Shown here piece after piece: positions 8,304 to 16,452 of a DNA stretch of 64,000 nt. The DNA is from Saccharopolyspora rectivirgula DSM 43747 (lineage in GTDB: Bacteria; Actinomycetota; Actinomycetes; Mycobacteriales; Pseudonocardiaceae). The notes below the pieces were generated by a model. The model saw only the letters and a program-made list of their open reading frames with translations, was not told the origin of the DNA and searched no databases. The position numbers and the translations under genes are program-made. The stretch lies in assembly GCF_000497205.1 (NCBI RefSeq), contig NZ_AYJW01000003.1, forward strand, positions 1 to 64,000, written 5' to 3'. Numbering within the stretch: the first letter of the stretch is position 1; every line of letters begins with the position of its first letter.

Positions 8304-9500
8304 TCAGAGGTTGAACACCTTGCGCGCGGTTTCCCCGAGGATGTTGCGCTTGCCCTGTTCGGACAGGAAAGGGATGCTCATGATCCGCCCGGGCACGTCG
8401 AAGTCCCAGTGCGGCCAGTCCGATGAGTACATCAGCGTGTGCTCGGCGTCCATCGCCTTGAAGGTGGACTCCAGCAACCCCATGTCGGTCATCTCCAGGG
8501 GCTGCGAGGTGTAGTACATCTCGCGCATGTACTCGCTGGGCAATTTGGTCAGCAGCGGGGCGTCCGACTGGCGCATCAGGTACTCGTGGTCCAGCCGCTG
8601 CATCATGAACGGGATCCAGGCCAGCCCGCTCTCGATCCAAATGGTCTTCAGCCGCGGGAAGCGCTCCGGGATCCCGTTGATCACCCAGTTCGTCAGGTGC
8701 AGCATGTTGCACGTGACGAACGAGATGGCGTGCGCGGACAAGAACTTGTTCATGTTGGACGTCATCGAGTCCGCCTGGTTCGGCCCGGCGTGGAACCCGA
8801 TGGGCATCCCCCGCTCCTCCAGCTCGGCGTACACCGGCATGTACTCGTTGCGGTGCACCCCGACGGAGCGCTGGCTGGTGACCAGGAACCCGATCACTCC
8901 CGGGTGGTCGGCGAACTCGCGGATGGTCCGCAGCGACGCCTCGGGGTCGTCGAACGGCAGCCCGAGCATCGTCTTGATCCGGTCGTCCGCCGGCAGGACC
9001 GTTTCGGTGAACCACCGGTTGTAGGCCATCATCAGCTGGGTGGCCACCGCCTTGTTGGGGTGCAGCCCGATTTCCAGCATCGGCTGCGGGAAGACCACCT
9101 GGACGTCGATGCTCATCGCTTCCATCGCCCGGCGCACCAGGGTGACGTCCCGGTGCACGTCGGTTTCCGTCACCGGCTCGGCGAGCGCCGCCTGGTGCGG
9201 GATGCGCCCGCTGACGTCCTGCATGGTCAGTCCCGGCGGGTGGTTGTGCAGGGCGACGTGCTCGGCGTACGGCCAGTTCTTCATCATCTGCCGACCGCTG
9301 TCGCGCAGCACCGGGTTCTCGATGCGCTCGATGATCTCCGGCCAGGAGTCCAGCTCCACGTGGTGGGCGTCGACGTCGACGATGAAGTAGTCGTCCAGGC
9401 CGTAGCGCTCGGTGTCCCGGCGGGCGTTGGCCAGTATTTCCCGGGAGTCGGTGTGAACGGTGATCTCCTGGGTTTCACGCCGCCGAACGGAGTCAACCAC
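8304..9500 (-). CDS. ACMSD-like amidohydrolase/decarboxylase (amidohydrolase 2 family)
   Basis: Metal-dependent TIM-barrel protein related to aminocarboxymuconate-semialdehyde and aromatic-acid decarboxylases. Near the N-terminus it shows the DVDAHH signature (Asp44, His46, His47). Further on come GFHAG with a likely metal His, a long IWIESGLAWIP segment, and SSDWPHWD carrying the conserved catalytic Asp of this family. I chose GTG at 9500, eight bases after a GAAAGGA site, giving 398 aa. It sits between the 96-aa protein and an aldehyde dehydrogenase and should be co-transcribed with them. Reaction type (C-C hydrolysis or decarboxylation) is supported by family only; the substrate is unknown. 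Confidence 0.8.
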   Translation of the reverse strand: MVDSVRRRETQEITVHTDSREILANARRDTERYGLDDYFIVDVDAHHVELDSWPEIIERIENPVLRDSGRQMMKNWPYAEHVALHNHPPGLTMQDVSGRIPHQAALAEPVTETDVHRDVTLVRRAMEAMSIDVQVVFPQPMLEIGLHPNKAVATQLMMAYNRWFTETVLPADDRIKTMLGLPFDDPEASLRTIREFADHPGVIGFLVTSQRSVGVHRNEYMPVYAELEERGMPIGFHAGPNQADSMTSNMNKFLSAHAISFVTCNMLHLTNWVINGIPERFPRLKTIWIESGLAWIPFMMQRLDHEYLMRQSDAPLLTKLPSEYMREMYYTSQPLEMTDMGLLESTFKAMDAEHTLMYSSDWPHWDFDVPGRIMSIPFLSEQGKRNILGETARKVFNL

Positions 9501-9532
9501 GGTGTTGGTCCTTTCTTCGAGGTGCCAAGAGG

Positions 9533-9823
9533 TCAGCCGGCGACCCTGCTGCGGGAGAACCACAGCGCCAGGTCGAACGGGTTGAGGTCCTGGGACTTCA
9601 GCAGCGCGGTCGCCAGCACCACGGCGTCGGTGGTGGCGACGTCGTCGTGGAGCGGGAGGACTTCCTCGTCCGAGCCTTCGTTGGCCGCCGCGTACAGGCG
9701 CACCACCGAGCTGACCAGGCGGCGCAGGTCTTCCGCCGCGACCCCGGCTGCCCCGCCTTCGCCGATCAACCGCTCCACCTCGTCGCTGAGCCGGGTGGAG
9801 AGCTCAGACAGTGACGTAGACAT
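9533..9823 (-). CDS. Unrecognised 96-residue acidic protein in the Rieske cluster
   Basis: I do not recognise this protein. It starts at ATG 9823 inside the 3' end of the Rieske gene (20-base overlap), so the two are translationally coupled. The sequence is acidic and mostly helical. A helical N-terminus (LSELSTRLSDEVERL) is followed by VSSVVRLYAAANEG, and the C-terminus LNPFDLALWFSRSR is rich in aromatic and basic residues. There is no signal peptide, membrane span or cysteine. Codon use matches its neighbours. Its fixed place between a ferredoxin and a hydrolase suggests an accessory subunit or chaperone, but no function can be assigned. Confidence 0.7.
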   Translation of the reverse strand: MSTSLSELSTRLSDEVERLIGEGGAAGVAAEDLRRLVSSVVRLYAAANEGSDEEVLPLHDDVATTDAVVLATALLKSQDLNPFDLALWFSRSRVAG

Positions 9824-10187
9824 TGCCGTCCTCCTCGGTGACGGGGAATTCGCGCAGGCGGATGCGCTGGTTCCCGGGGTGGGTCCCGGTGGCGAGGCTG
9901 AACTCGAAGCCGTGCCACGGGCAGACGATGTGCAGATTGTCCTCGTCGAAGCGCTGGCCGCGGGTGCGCTTGCCCTCGTCGAGCACCTCCACGACACGCG
10001 GCACCAAGCGGCCCTGGCACACCGGTCCGCCCTGGTGGGGGCAGACGTTCTCGTAGGCGTACAACCGGTCTTGGAACCGGAACACGCCGATCGTGGTGCC
10101 GGCGACGTCGACCACGCAGCGGCCGCCTTCGGGGACGTCCTCGCTGCGGCCGACCAGGTGCCGTGCAGTCGGCTGAGTCGCGGTCAT
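9804..10187 (-). CDS. Rieske [2Fe-2S] ferredoxin-like protein
   Basis: Small soluble Rieske protein of 127 aa. Cluster ligands are visible as CPH (Cys49, His51) and CPWH (Cys89, His92), with the usual HGFEFSLATG after the second pair. It resembles ferredoxin components of ring-hydroxylating dioxygenases and NirD-like proteins. The insert between the two ligand pairs is long (37 residues) and charged. ATG 10187 follows GGAGGA. It is first in the minus-strand unit and divergent from the LuxR-type regulator. No oxygenase large subunit or reductase is encoded nearby, so its electron partner must be elsewhere. Confidence 0.88.
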   Translation of the reverse strand: MTATQPTARHLVGRSEDVPEGGRCVVDVAGTTIGVFRFQDRLYAYENVCPHQGGPVCQGRLVPRVVEVLDEGKRTRGQRFDEDNLHIVCPWHGFEFSLATGTHPGNQRIRLREFPVTEEDGNVYVTV

Positions 10188-10304
10188 GTGTCCTCCGTTG
10201 GACTCCCGTGCAAGCCCCGGGCGGGGCACGCCCAGACGATGCCCCGGGAGTGACCCAGATCGCATCTGTCATCTGACTGGTCGCGTTAACATCACCCGCC
10301 AGCC
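10188..10304. promoter_or_regulatory. Divergent promoter region with operator-like repeats
   Basis: The 117-base gap between the Rieske unit and its regulator holds two direct GCCCCGGG copies (10214-10221, 10241-10248). It also has a compact palindrome CAGAT-cgc-ATCTG (10256-10268) followed by another ATCTG. These are candidate binding sites for the adjacent LuxR-type regulator; function is inferred. Confidence 0.4.
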
Positions 10305-12938
10305 ATGTCGAACGAGGACCATTCCGGCGAACCGGACCACGTCGTCGAAGCGGTTCGGTCCGGAGCCGGGTTCACCTGCGTGCTGCGCGGAGCGCCCGCC
10401 TCGGGCAAGACCACCGCGCTGCGGCGCATCGCCCGCGGTGCCGGCGATGTGCGGGTGCTGTGGGCGGTCGGCAGCCCGGACGAGACCGACCAGCCGTTCG
10501 CGCTGCTCGAGCAGTTGTCGGACGAGCTGCGCGGGGACGAGGTCGACCCGGTGCGCCGGCGACTGCGCTCCTTCCTCGACTCGCGGCAGCCGGTGCTGCT
10601 GCTGGTCGACGACGCCCACTGGATCGACCCGGCGTCCGCGCGGGTGCTCGGCCACGCCGCCCGGCGAGTGCAGGGCCGTCGGATCGGCGTCGTGTTCGCC
10701 GCCTCCCACGCGCACCCGCTTCCCGAAGCGCTGGCCGGCCTGCCGGACCTGGAACTGCCCCCGCTCGGCCTGGACGAGGCGCGCGCCCTGCTCACCAGGG
10801 CCTCCCTGTCCAGTGCGGACATCCCGGACGGCGTGGTCGCCGAGCTGCTCCAGCGCTGCGCCGGGAACCCGCTGGTGCTGCGGGAGTTCGCGGAGTCCCT
10901 CAGCGACGGCCAGTTGTGCGGCAGACAACCGCTCCCCCGCCAGCTGGTCCTCGGCCCCCGGTCCCTGGAGGTGTTCCGCCGGTCGTGGGCGGCGCTTCCC
11001 GAGCGCTGCCGCCGTTGGCTGCTGCTACTCAGCCTGGGCCCGGAATCCTTCCCGGTGTGCCTGCGGGCCGCCCAGCTGCTCGGCCTGGAACTCGCGGACC
11101 TCGCGCCGGCCGAGTGGGCCGGTGTGGTGCGCGCGGCCGACGCGCCGCGGTGGTCCTCGCCGTTGGAGCGGATCGCGGTGCAGCAATCCGCCACCCGGGA
11201 GGAGACCGCGCTGGTGTGCGCCGCGCTGGCCGAGGCCGTGGACGCCGCGGAGTGGCCGGTCGAGCACGCCCGATACCTCGCCGGGGCGCTGACCGATCCC
11301 GATCGGGCCGCCACCGCGCTCGCCGCGGCAGCCGTGCCCATGGCGCAGACCGGGCAACTGCTGGAGGCCTACGAGGCCGCGCAGCAGGCCTCCGTGCTCA
11401 GCACCGACGCCGCCAAGCGGGAGCGGTACCGCATCGTCACCGCCGAGCTGGCCTGGTTGGCCGGCTACAGCGACCACGCCCTGGACCTGCTCGACCGCGC
11501 CGCTCCGCAGCGGTCCGCCGACGCCCGCACCAGCGCCACGATCATCCGGGCGGTCATCCGCGGTTTCACGGACTCGTGGACCAGCGGGTGGCGCCTGCTG
11601 CCCGAGGAGGTGCACCACGAGCCGGGCAGCGCCGAGCACGCGTTCCGACTGCTGGTCACCGCCATCACCGCCGGTTGGGAGAACGCTTCGGTCCCGGCGC
11701 TGCAGCGAGCCGTGGCCCGGCTGCGCAGCACCGTCGACCCCCCGTTGGAGCTCTCCCCCGGGGTGATGGCCGCGCTGGAGCGCGTGGTCGCCGGGCACAG
11801 CGACCTGGACCGGGAGGAGCGCCGGGCGCTGCGCGCCTTGGCGTGGTGGGCGCGACCGTCGGACGCGTTGCACCCCAAGGCGTGGCCGCCGCCGCTGCTG
11901 CCGATGTTCCTCGGGGAGGAGGAGCGCTACGCGGAGCTGTTCGCCGAACTGCTGCGCAGCGAGCCGGTGCAGGCCGCGCACAGCACTCGGGCTCTGCTGC
12001 TGCTCAAGCTGTCCAGCGCGCAGCTGGCGGTGGGCCAGTGGGACCGCGCGTTGGACAACGCCGGCAAAGGCGCTCGGCTGGCCGACGAGTTGGGCCACCA
12101 CGCCCTGCGCCAGCAGACAACGCTCTGCTCGGCGTGGATCCACGCCGCCCGCGGCGACCAGGAGGAGTACGCCCGGTGCGCGGACGCCGCCGCGCGGCAC
12201 CCGGGGCAGCTGCCGCCCACGATGCGGTGGGTGCGCGGCTTGGCCGCGCTGTCCGCCAGCCGCCCGGCGGAGGCCCTGGACTGGCTGCGCGGCCTGCACC
12301 ACGGCACCGGCACCCCGCACCTGGTCACCCTCCGCCGCATGTCCACAGCGGACCTCGTGGAGGCGGCGGTGCAGGCCAACCGCGCCGACGAGGTCGCCGA
12401 GGTCGTGGCGGACTTCGCCGCCTGGGTGTCCGGCGGCGCGGCTCGCTGGGCTCAGTTCGACCTGGCCCGCTGCCACGCCCTGCTGAACCCCGATGAGGCC
12501 GAGCACTGGTTCGCCGAAGCCCTCGAGCTCGGCACCAACCGGTTGTGGTCCAACGCCCGGCTGGAGCTGCAGTTCGGTTCCTGGTTGCGCCGCCGCAAGC
12601 GCTACCAGGAGGCCCGCGAGCACCTCCGGATCGCCGAGGAGCTCTTCCACCGGCTCGGCGCCACCGCGTGGCACCAGCGGGCGCACGCCGAACTGCGCGC
12701 CGCCGGGGAAACCCAGCGCGCCGAACCGCACGACGACCTGACGCCGCAGGAGCACCGGATCGCGCTGCTGGCCGCCGAAGGCCTCAGCAACCGGCAGATA
12801 GCCGAGCGGTTGGCGTTGAGCCCGCGCACCGTCGGCTACCACCTTTACAAGATCTTCCCGAAGCTGGACATCACCTCGCGGGCCCAACTCGCTTCCGCGC
12901 TGCAGCGGGCCTCCACCCGGAACCGCGGGAGCGGGTGA
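10305..12938 (+). CDS. LAL-type LuxR transcriptional regulator (AAA ATPase plus C-terminal HTH)
   Basis: An 877-residue large ATP-binding LuxR regulator. The N-terminus has Walker A GAPASGKT (29-36) and Walker B LLLVDDAHW (Asp102-103). A long helical repeat region fills the middle. The C-terminus is a LuxR helix-turn-helix, LTPQEHRIALLAAEGLSNRQ with SPRTVGYHL. LAL proteins bind ATP and an inducer and then activate nearby operons. Being divergent from the Rieske/amidohydrolase/dehydrogenase unit, it is the likely activator of that unit. A 13-bp hairpin follows the stop by 165 bases. The inducer is unknown. Confidence 0.88.
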   Translation: MSNEDHSGEPDHVVEAVRSGAGFTCVLRGAPASGKTTALRRIARGAGDVRVLWAVGSPDETDQPFALLEQLSDELRGDEVDPVRRRLRSFLDSRQPVLLLVDDAHWIDPASARVLGHAARRVQGRRIGVVFAASHAHPLPEALAGLPDLELPPLGLDEARALLTRASLSSADIPDGVVAELLQRCAGNPLVLREFAESLSDGQLCGRQPLPRQLVLGPRSLEVFRRSWAALPERCRRWLLLLSLGPESFPVCLRAAQLLGLELADLAPAEWAGVVRAADAPRWSSPLERIAVQQSATREETALVCAALAEAVDAAEWPVEHARYLAGALTDPDRAATALAAAAVPMAQTGQLLEAYEAAQQASVLSTDAAKRERYRIVTAELAWLAGYSDHALDLLDRAAPQRSADARTSATIIRAVIRGFTDSWTSGWRLLPEEVHHEPGSAEHAFRLLVTAITAGWENASVPALQRAVARLRSTVDPPLELSPGVMAALERVVAGHSDLDREERRALRALAWWARPSDALHPKAWPPPLLPMFLGEEERYAELFAELLRSEPVQAAHSTRALLLLKLSSAQLAVGQWDRALDNAGKGARLADELGHHALRQQTTLCSAWIHAARGDQEEYARCADAAARHPGQLPPTMRWVRGLAALSASRPAEALDWLRGLHHGTGTPHLVTLRRMSTADLVEAAVQANRADEVAEVVADFAAWVSGGAARWAQFDLARCHALLNPDEAEHWFAEALELGTNRLWSNARLELQFGSWLRRRKRYQEAREHLRIAEELFHRLGATAWHQRAHAELRAAGETQRAEPHDDLTPQEHRIALLAAEGLSNRQIAERLALSPRTVGYHLYKIFPKLDITSRAQLASALQRASTRNRGSG

Positions 12939-13103
12939 GGGGCGCGTCCGCCGGCGCGGAAGCCCCGTCAACCACCGCGTTCGGGCTCCCAACTTGCGTC
13001 CAATGAGGACTTGTGGCGGCCACCAGCGCGAAGAACGCGATGGCGGGCCCGCTTCGACCGCTCGAAGCGGTGTTGACCGGACAGGTCCTGCGGAGCACGA
13101 CAA

Positions 13104-13133
13104 GACGGGGACGAGCATCCGCTCGTCCCCGTC
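13104..13133. terminator. Hairpin between convergent genes
   Basis: GACGGGGACGAGC (13104-13116) and GCTCGTCCCCGTC (13121-13133) form a perfect 13-bp stem with loop ATCC. It lies between the LuxR regulator and the convergent 98-aa gene. The remaining 12939-13389 sequence shows no gene I can support. Confidence 0.65.
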
Positions 13134-13389
13134 GGGGTGCGCTGGTGGACCCCACCCCGATGCCGGGTCGGGGGGCGCGACACCGGGGTGGGAGTTCGGG
13201 GAGCGCGCAGGCGCGGCAGCACGACCAGGCGGGTACCCAACCGGGCTCGGGGGAACACCACTTCGGCCACCCGCACTCGTCATCCCTCGCCTGCACGAAT
13301 CGGGGGATCGGAAACGGGGGAGGATTTCTCACCGTTCGGCCAACCGGCGCGGAAACGCGGTGCCCGGTTGACCGAAGCCGAACGGGGGT

Positions 13390-13686
13390 TCACCGTTCAA
13401 CCGCTCTCGTGGTCTTCAACGCGGCGCGCACGATGGTTTCCATGCAACTCATGCAGGGCATGCCGCCGTATTCGATGTGCTCGATCTGATCGGCGGGGAT
13501 GGTCAATTCGCATCCGGTGACCACGACCTCGCCGTGATCAGCACCGACGTGCACTACCCGTCGGGATTCCCCGACGACCCCAGCGCGGTAGCGCACCCGC
13601 ACTACAGGTGGACCCGCACCCTCCTCTTCCGCATTCGGACCCTGGCCCGGTGCTCGCGCCACTGCTGGATCTTCTTGTTCAGCCAC
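13390..13686 (-). CDS. Unrecognised 98-residue protein with a C-terminal CxxC
   Basis: Not recognised. After a Gly/Ala/Glu-rich N-terminal tail (about 1-26) comes a beta-rich part (VRVRYRAGV..RRVVHVG..EVVVTG) and then IEYGGMPCMSCMETIVRAAL, with Cys59, Cys78 and Cys81. The CxxC in MPCMSCM recalls heavy-metal or redox sites, but the fold is unknown. The gene is divergent from the XRE/DUF397 pair across an AT-rich 134-base gap, so it may be controlled by the XRE protein. The start Met at 13686 gives the longest consistent frame. Confidence 0.65.
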   Translation of the reverse strand: MAEQEDPAVARAPGQGPNAEEEGAGPPVVRVRYRAGVVGESRRVVHVGADHGEVVVTGCELTIPADQIEHIEYGGMPCMSCMETIVRAALKTTRAVER

Positions 13687-13820
13687 GTTCGCATCTCTTT
13701 CAGTTCACCTTTCAAGATCCGACGCGTTTGAAAAATAGCTAATTGCAATTGCAGTTAGCCATTCCCCAAAAGGATCAATTTCATAGTTGCAGTTGATCGC
13801 GTAGGGCAAGATGACAGGCC

Positions 13821-14657
13821 ATGAGCAACTCGTGGCCTGCAGTGCGACGCGTGCAAGTGGGACTGATCCTCAAGGGGTTGCGGGAGCGCTCCGGCGTCAA
13901 ACCCTCCCAGATCAACGAACGGCTGGACTGGTACGCCGGCAAGCTCACCAAGGTCGAACGCGGCGACCTGACCGTCTCCGCCGCCGAAGTCGAAGTGCTC
14001 CTGTCGATGTTCGGTGTCGAGGACGAGGAAGAAGCCAACCGGCTGCGGGCATTGGCCAAGGAAGCCCGGCGGCGTGATCAGCCCGCACGGGTGCCGGACT
14101 GGGCGGCCACCTACGTCGCCTTGGAAGGCGCGGCCGCTGAGCTGAAGGCCTACGATCCCGAGGTCATCCCGGCGGTGCTGCAGACCGAGCACTACGCCCG
14201 GGCGATCCTGTCCAACCCGCTCGACAAGGGCCAAGACGTCGAGCCGGCGGTGGCCGAGCGTATGCAGCGTGCCGAGCGGATCCTCAACGGCAACACCACC
14301 GAGGTGTGGTGCGTGCTCGGCGAGGCCGCCCTGCACCGGGAGGTGGGTGGCCGCCCGGTACTGCGGGATCAGCTGGAGCACCTGCGCGAGGTGACGACCT
14401 GCCCCAACATCACCCTGCAGGTGGTGCCGTTCGACGCCGGCGAGCACGTTGCCCTGGGCTCGAACTTCCGAATTCTGCACCTGGCTGAGCCGGCCGCTAC
14501 CTACGTCTATATGGAAGGTTTGACCGGCTCGGACTATCTAGATAAGCCCAGCCACACCAGCCGATATGTGAAGGCGTTCGATATGCTTCGTGCCGTCGCG
14601 GCATCCGATCGGGAAACCGTGCGGATGCTCGATAAGAGGATCAAAGACCTGACCTAG
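13821..14657 (+). CDS. XRE-family regulator with DUF5753 domain (WhiJ-like)
   Basis: A 278-residue DNA-binding protein. The N-terminal helix-turn-helix covers about residues 12-70 (ILKGLRERSGVKPSQI..KLTKVERGDLTVSAAE). The remainder is the DUF5753 domain, recognisable by VIPAVLQTEHYARAIL, then TLQVVPFDAGEH, and near the end YLDKPSHTSRYVKAFDMLRA. Such proteins are abundant in filamentous actinomycetes and are usually paired with a small DUF397 protein, as here, 13 bases downstream. Known members of the WhiJ group affect development, with the partner relieving DNA binding; whether this pair does so is inference. Confidence 0.9.
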   Translation: MSNSWPAVRRVQVGLILKGLRERSGVKPSQINERLDWYAGKLTKVERGDLTVSAAEVEVLLSMFGVEDEEEANRLRALAKEARRRDQPARVPDWAATYVALEGAAAELKAYDPEVIPAVLQTEHYARAILSNPLDKGQDVEPAVAERMQRAERILNGNTTEVWCVLGEAALHREVGGRPVLRDQLEHLREVTTCPNITLQVVPFDAGEHVALGSNFRILHLAEPAATYVYMEGLTGSDYLDKPSHTSRYVKAFDMLRAVAASDRETVRMLDKRIKDLT

Positions 14658-14670
14658 CAGGGAGTTGACC

Positions 14671-14871
14671 ATGGCCCCGCAGAAGCTCGCCAAGGGATGG
14701 CGTAAGAGCAGCTACAGTCAGGGGGCCGAGAACTGTGTTGAGGTCGGCCAGGTTGAGGGCGGCGCAGCTGTGCGCGACACCAAGAACCGCGAAGCCGGGT
14801 ACTTCACCGTCGACCGAGCACAGTGGGCGGCCTTCATCGACAAGATCAAGTCCGGTGAGCTCGACGGCTGA
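14671..14871 (+). CDS. DUF397 small protein, partner of the XRE regulator
   Basis: A 66-residue DUF397 protein with the hallmark WRKSSYSQG..NCVEV near the N-terminus, VRDTKNREAGYFTVDRAQW in the middle and AAFIDKIKSGELDG at the end. GGAG (14660-14663) is spaced for ATG 14671 rather than the TTG at 14665. It forms a two-gene unit with the XRE/DUF5753 gene, closed by a strong hairpin. Family members act with their cognate XRE protein, possibly as an antagonist. Confidence 0.92.
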   Translation: MAPQKLAKGWRKSSYSQGAENCVEVGQVEGGAAVRDTKNREAGYFTVDRAQWAAFIDKIKSGELDG

Positions 14872-14897
14872 CCACCACAACCACGCTTGACCACGTG

Positions 14898-14925
14898 AAA
14901 CGCCCCCACATCCGTGGGGGCGTTT
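14898..14925 (+). terminator. Rho-independent terminator after the XRE/DUF397 unit
   Basis: AAACGCCCCCAC and GTGGGGGCGTTT form a perfect 12-bp stem with loop ATCC, followed by a fourth T. It lies 26 bases past the DUF397 stop and is the most canonical intrinsic terminator in the window. It may serve both strands. Confidence 0.9.
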
Positions 14926-14959
14926 TCAGTTGGATTCCCTCCCGAAAGGAGGCAATGCC

Positions 14960-15470
14960 TCCCCGGTTCCCACCGGGCGGCCGCACCCGTCCGAGCGCGA
15001 CCTGCCACGGCCCCAGCTCCGCCAGCGCGCCGGTCCGCACCCCGGGAAATCCAGGGAGCACAGGTGATTGCCCCGGGAGAAGTGGTCGGTGACCAGCGCT
15101 TCCGGATTCCGCGGAGACCTCGCCGTTCCCGATCCCGTCGAGCGCGCCGGTTCCTGGACGGTCTCGCCCAAGGTGGGGACCACCGCGCGGAAGTTCGGGT
15201 GCACGCCGAATCGCTCCAGCACCGGCCGCAGGTTGCGGGTGAACCCGGCCCGAGCGGGGATGTCGTGGCCGGTGTCCAACCCGTAGCGGGCGAAGGCCTC
15301 CGGGTGGTGGTTGCGCAGCACCCCGGTGTGCAGGGGCATCACCGAACCGTCCTCGGCGGCCATCCGGGCGTTCTCACCGAACAGCTGCTGGGAGCAGCTC
15401 GGCCTGCGCCGGTGCCGCCTTCCCGACCGGACCTGGGCGAACAGCCGGGAGGTCTCGTCCTCCGACAGGA
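14960..15470 (-). pseudogene. uxaC: Relic of a glucuronate isomerase (UxaC) gene
   Basis: The minus strand translates as a fragment of the C-terminal half of UxaC, which converts D-glucuronate to D-fructuronate. Visible pieces are ARMAAEDGSVMPLHTGVLRN, HHPEAFARYGLDTGHDIPAR and LRPVLERFGVHPNF..VVPTLGETV, then a jump to a possible HLCSL (the family has a CSIPARHD motif). The N-terminal half and the segment after ETV are missing, and the tail appears to change frame near 15060. It is not a functional gene. It abuts the manD relic head to head near 15470. Identification rests on remembered family sequence; the ends are approximate. Confidence 0.65.
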
Positions 15471-16452
15471 AGGCCATCGCGGCCGCGGACACCGCGCTGT
15501 GGGACATCAAGGCCAAAGTGGCGGGTCGCCCGCTGTACCAGCTGCTCGGCGGAGCCAGTCGGGAACGCTGCCTGGGCTACGGGCACGCCAGCGGACGCGA
15601 ACTGCCGGAGCTGTTCGACTCCAGCAACGAGCACCTCGAGCTCGGTTTCGAGGCCATCCGGATCCAAACCAGAGTGCCCGGCTTGCCTTCGGTCCACGGG
15701 GTCGCCTCCAGCCCCGCCGCCTCCCCGGCGACAGCGGCCGGTACGACTACGAGCCGGCTCGACGTGCTGCCCGACCGGCCGAAGAGACCTGGGACACCCG
15801 GGCCTACCTGCGGCACGTCCCGGGCGTCTTCGAAGCCGTGCGCAACGAGTTCGGCCCGGAGCTCGTCCTCCTGCACGACGCGCACCACCGGCTCACCCCG
15901 CTGCAGGCGGCGCAGCTCGGAAAATCGCTCGAACCCCACGACCTGTTCTGGCTGGAAGACGTCACCCCCCGCCGAGGACTAGGAAGCGCTGCGGCTGGTC
16001 CGCCAGCACACCACCCCGCTGGCCATCGGCGAAGTCTTCAACACCGTCTGGGACTACCAGACGCTCATCAGCGAACAGCCCATCGACTACGTGCGCTCCC
16101 CCATCACGCACGCCGGCGGCATCACCGCGGTGCGCCGCATCCTCGACTACGCCGGCATGTACCAGGTGAAGTCCGGGATGCACGGCCCCACCGACGTGTC
16201 CCCGATCGGCCTGTCCGCCGCTGTCCACTTGGGCCTCGCCGTGCACAACTCCGGCATCCAGGAGTACATGGTCCACAGTGATGAGACCAACGCGGTGTTC
16301 GGGCCCGCCCTCGAGTTCGCCGAAGGCGGGCTGAAGCCCGGCGAAGAGCCGGGGCTGGGCATCCACTTCGACGAAGAACTCGCCGTCGAGCACCCGTACG
16401 AACCCGCGTACTTGCCGACTAACCTGCTGCTGGACGGGACGGTGCACGACTG
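15470..16452 (+). pseudogene. manD: Relic of a D-mannonate dehydratase / RspA (enolase superfamily)
   Basis: Clear fragments of ManD/RspA lie in changing frames. First AIAAADTALWDIKAKVAGRP, YQLLGGASRERCLGYGHASG and LPELFDSSNEHLELGFEAIR (frame 2, to about 15700). Then YDYEP..ETWDTRAYLRHVPG..EFGPELVLLHDAHHRLTP, ending LFWLEDVTP (frame 1). Then frame 2 again with an in-frame TAG at 15980-15982 where the family has AENQEALR. It runs on through LAIGEVFN, GGITAVRRIL and KSGMHGPTDVSP to GTVHDW. The N-terminal domain is absent. At least two frameshifts and one stop destroy the reading frame. An intact enzyme would dehydrate D-mannonate to 2-keto-3-deoxygluconate. Confidence 0.85.

Noticed and set aside
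11025..13283. A long minus-strand frame antisense to the LuxR-type regulator
   Set aside because: There is no family signature, while the plus strand carries Walker and HTH motifs.
15068..15286. A possible small plus-strand gene in the uxaC relic
   Set aside because: The minus strand carries the recognisable UxaC similarity; the plus frame has no signature.
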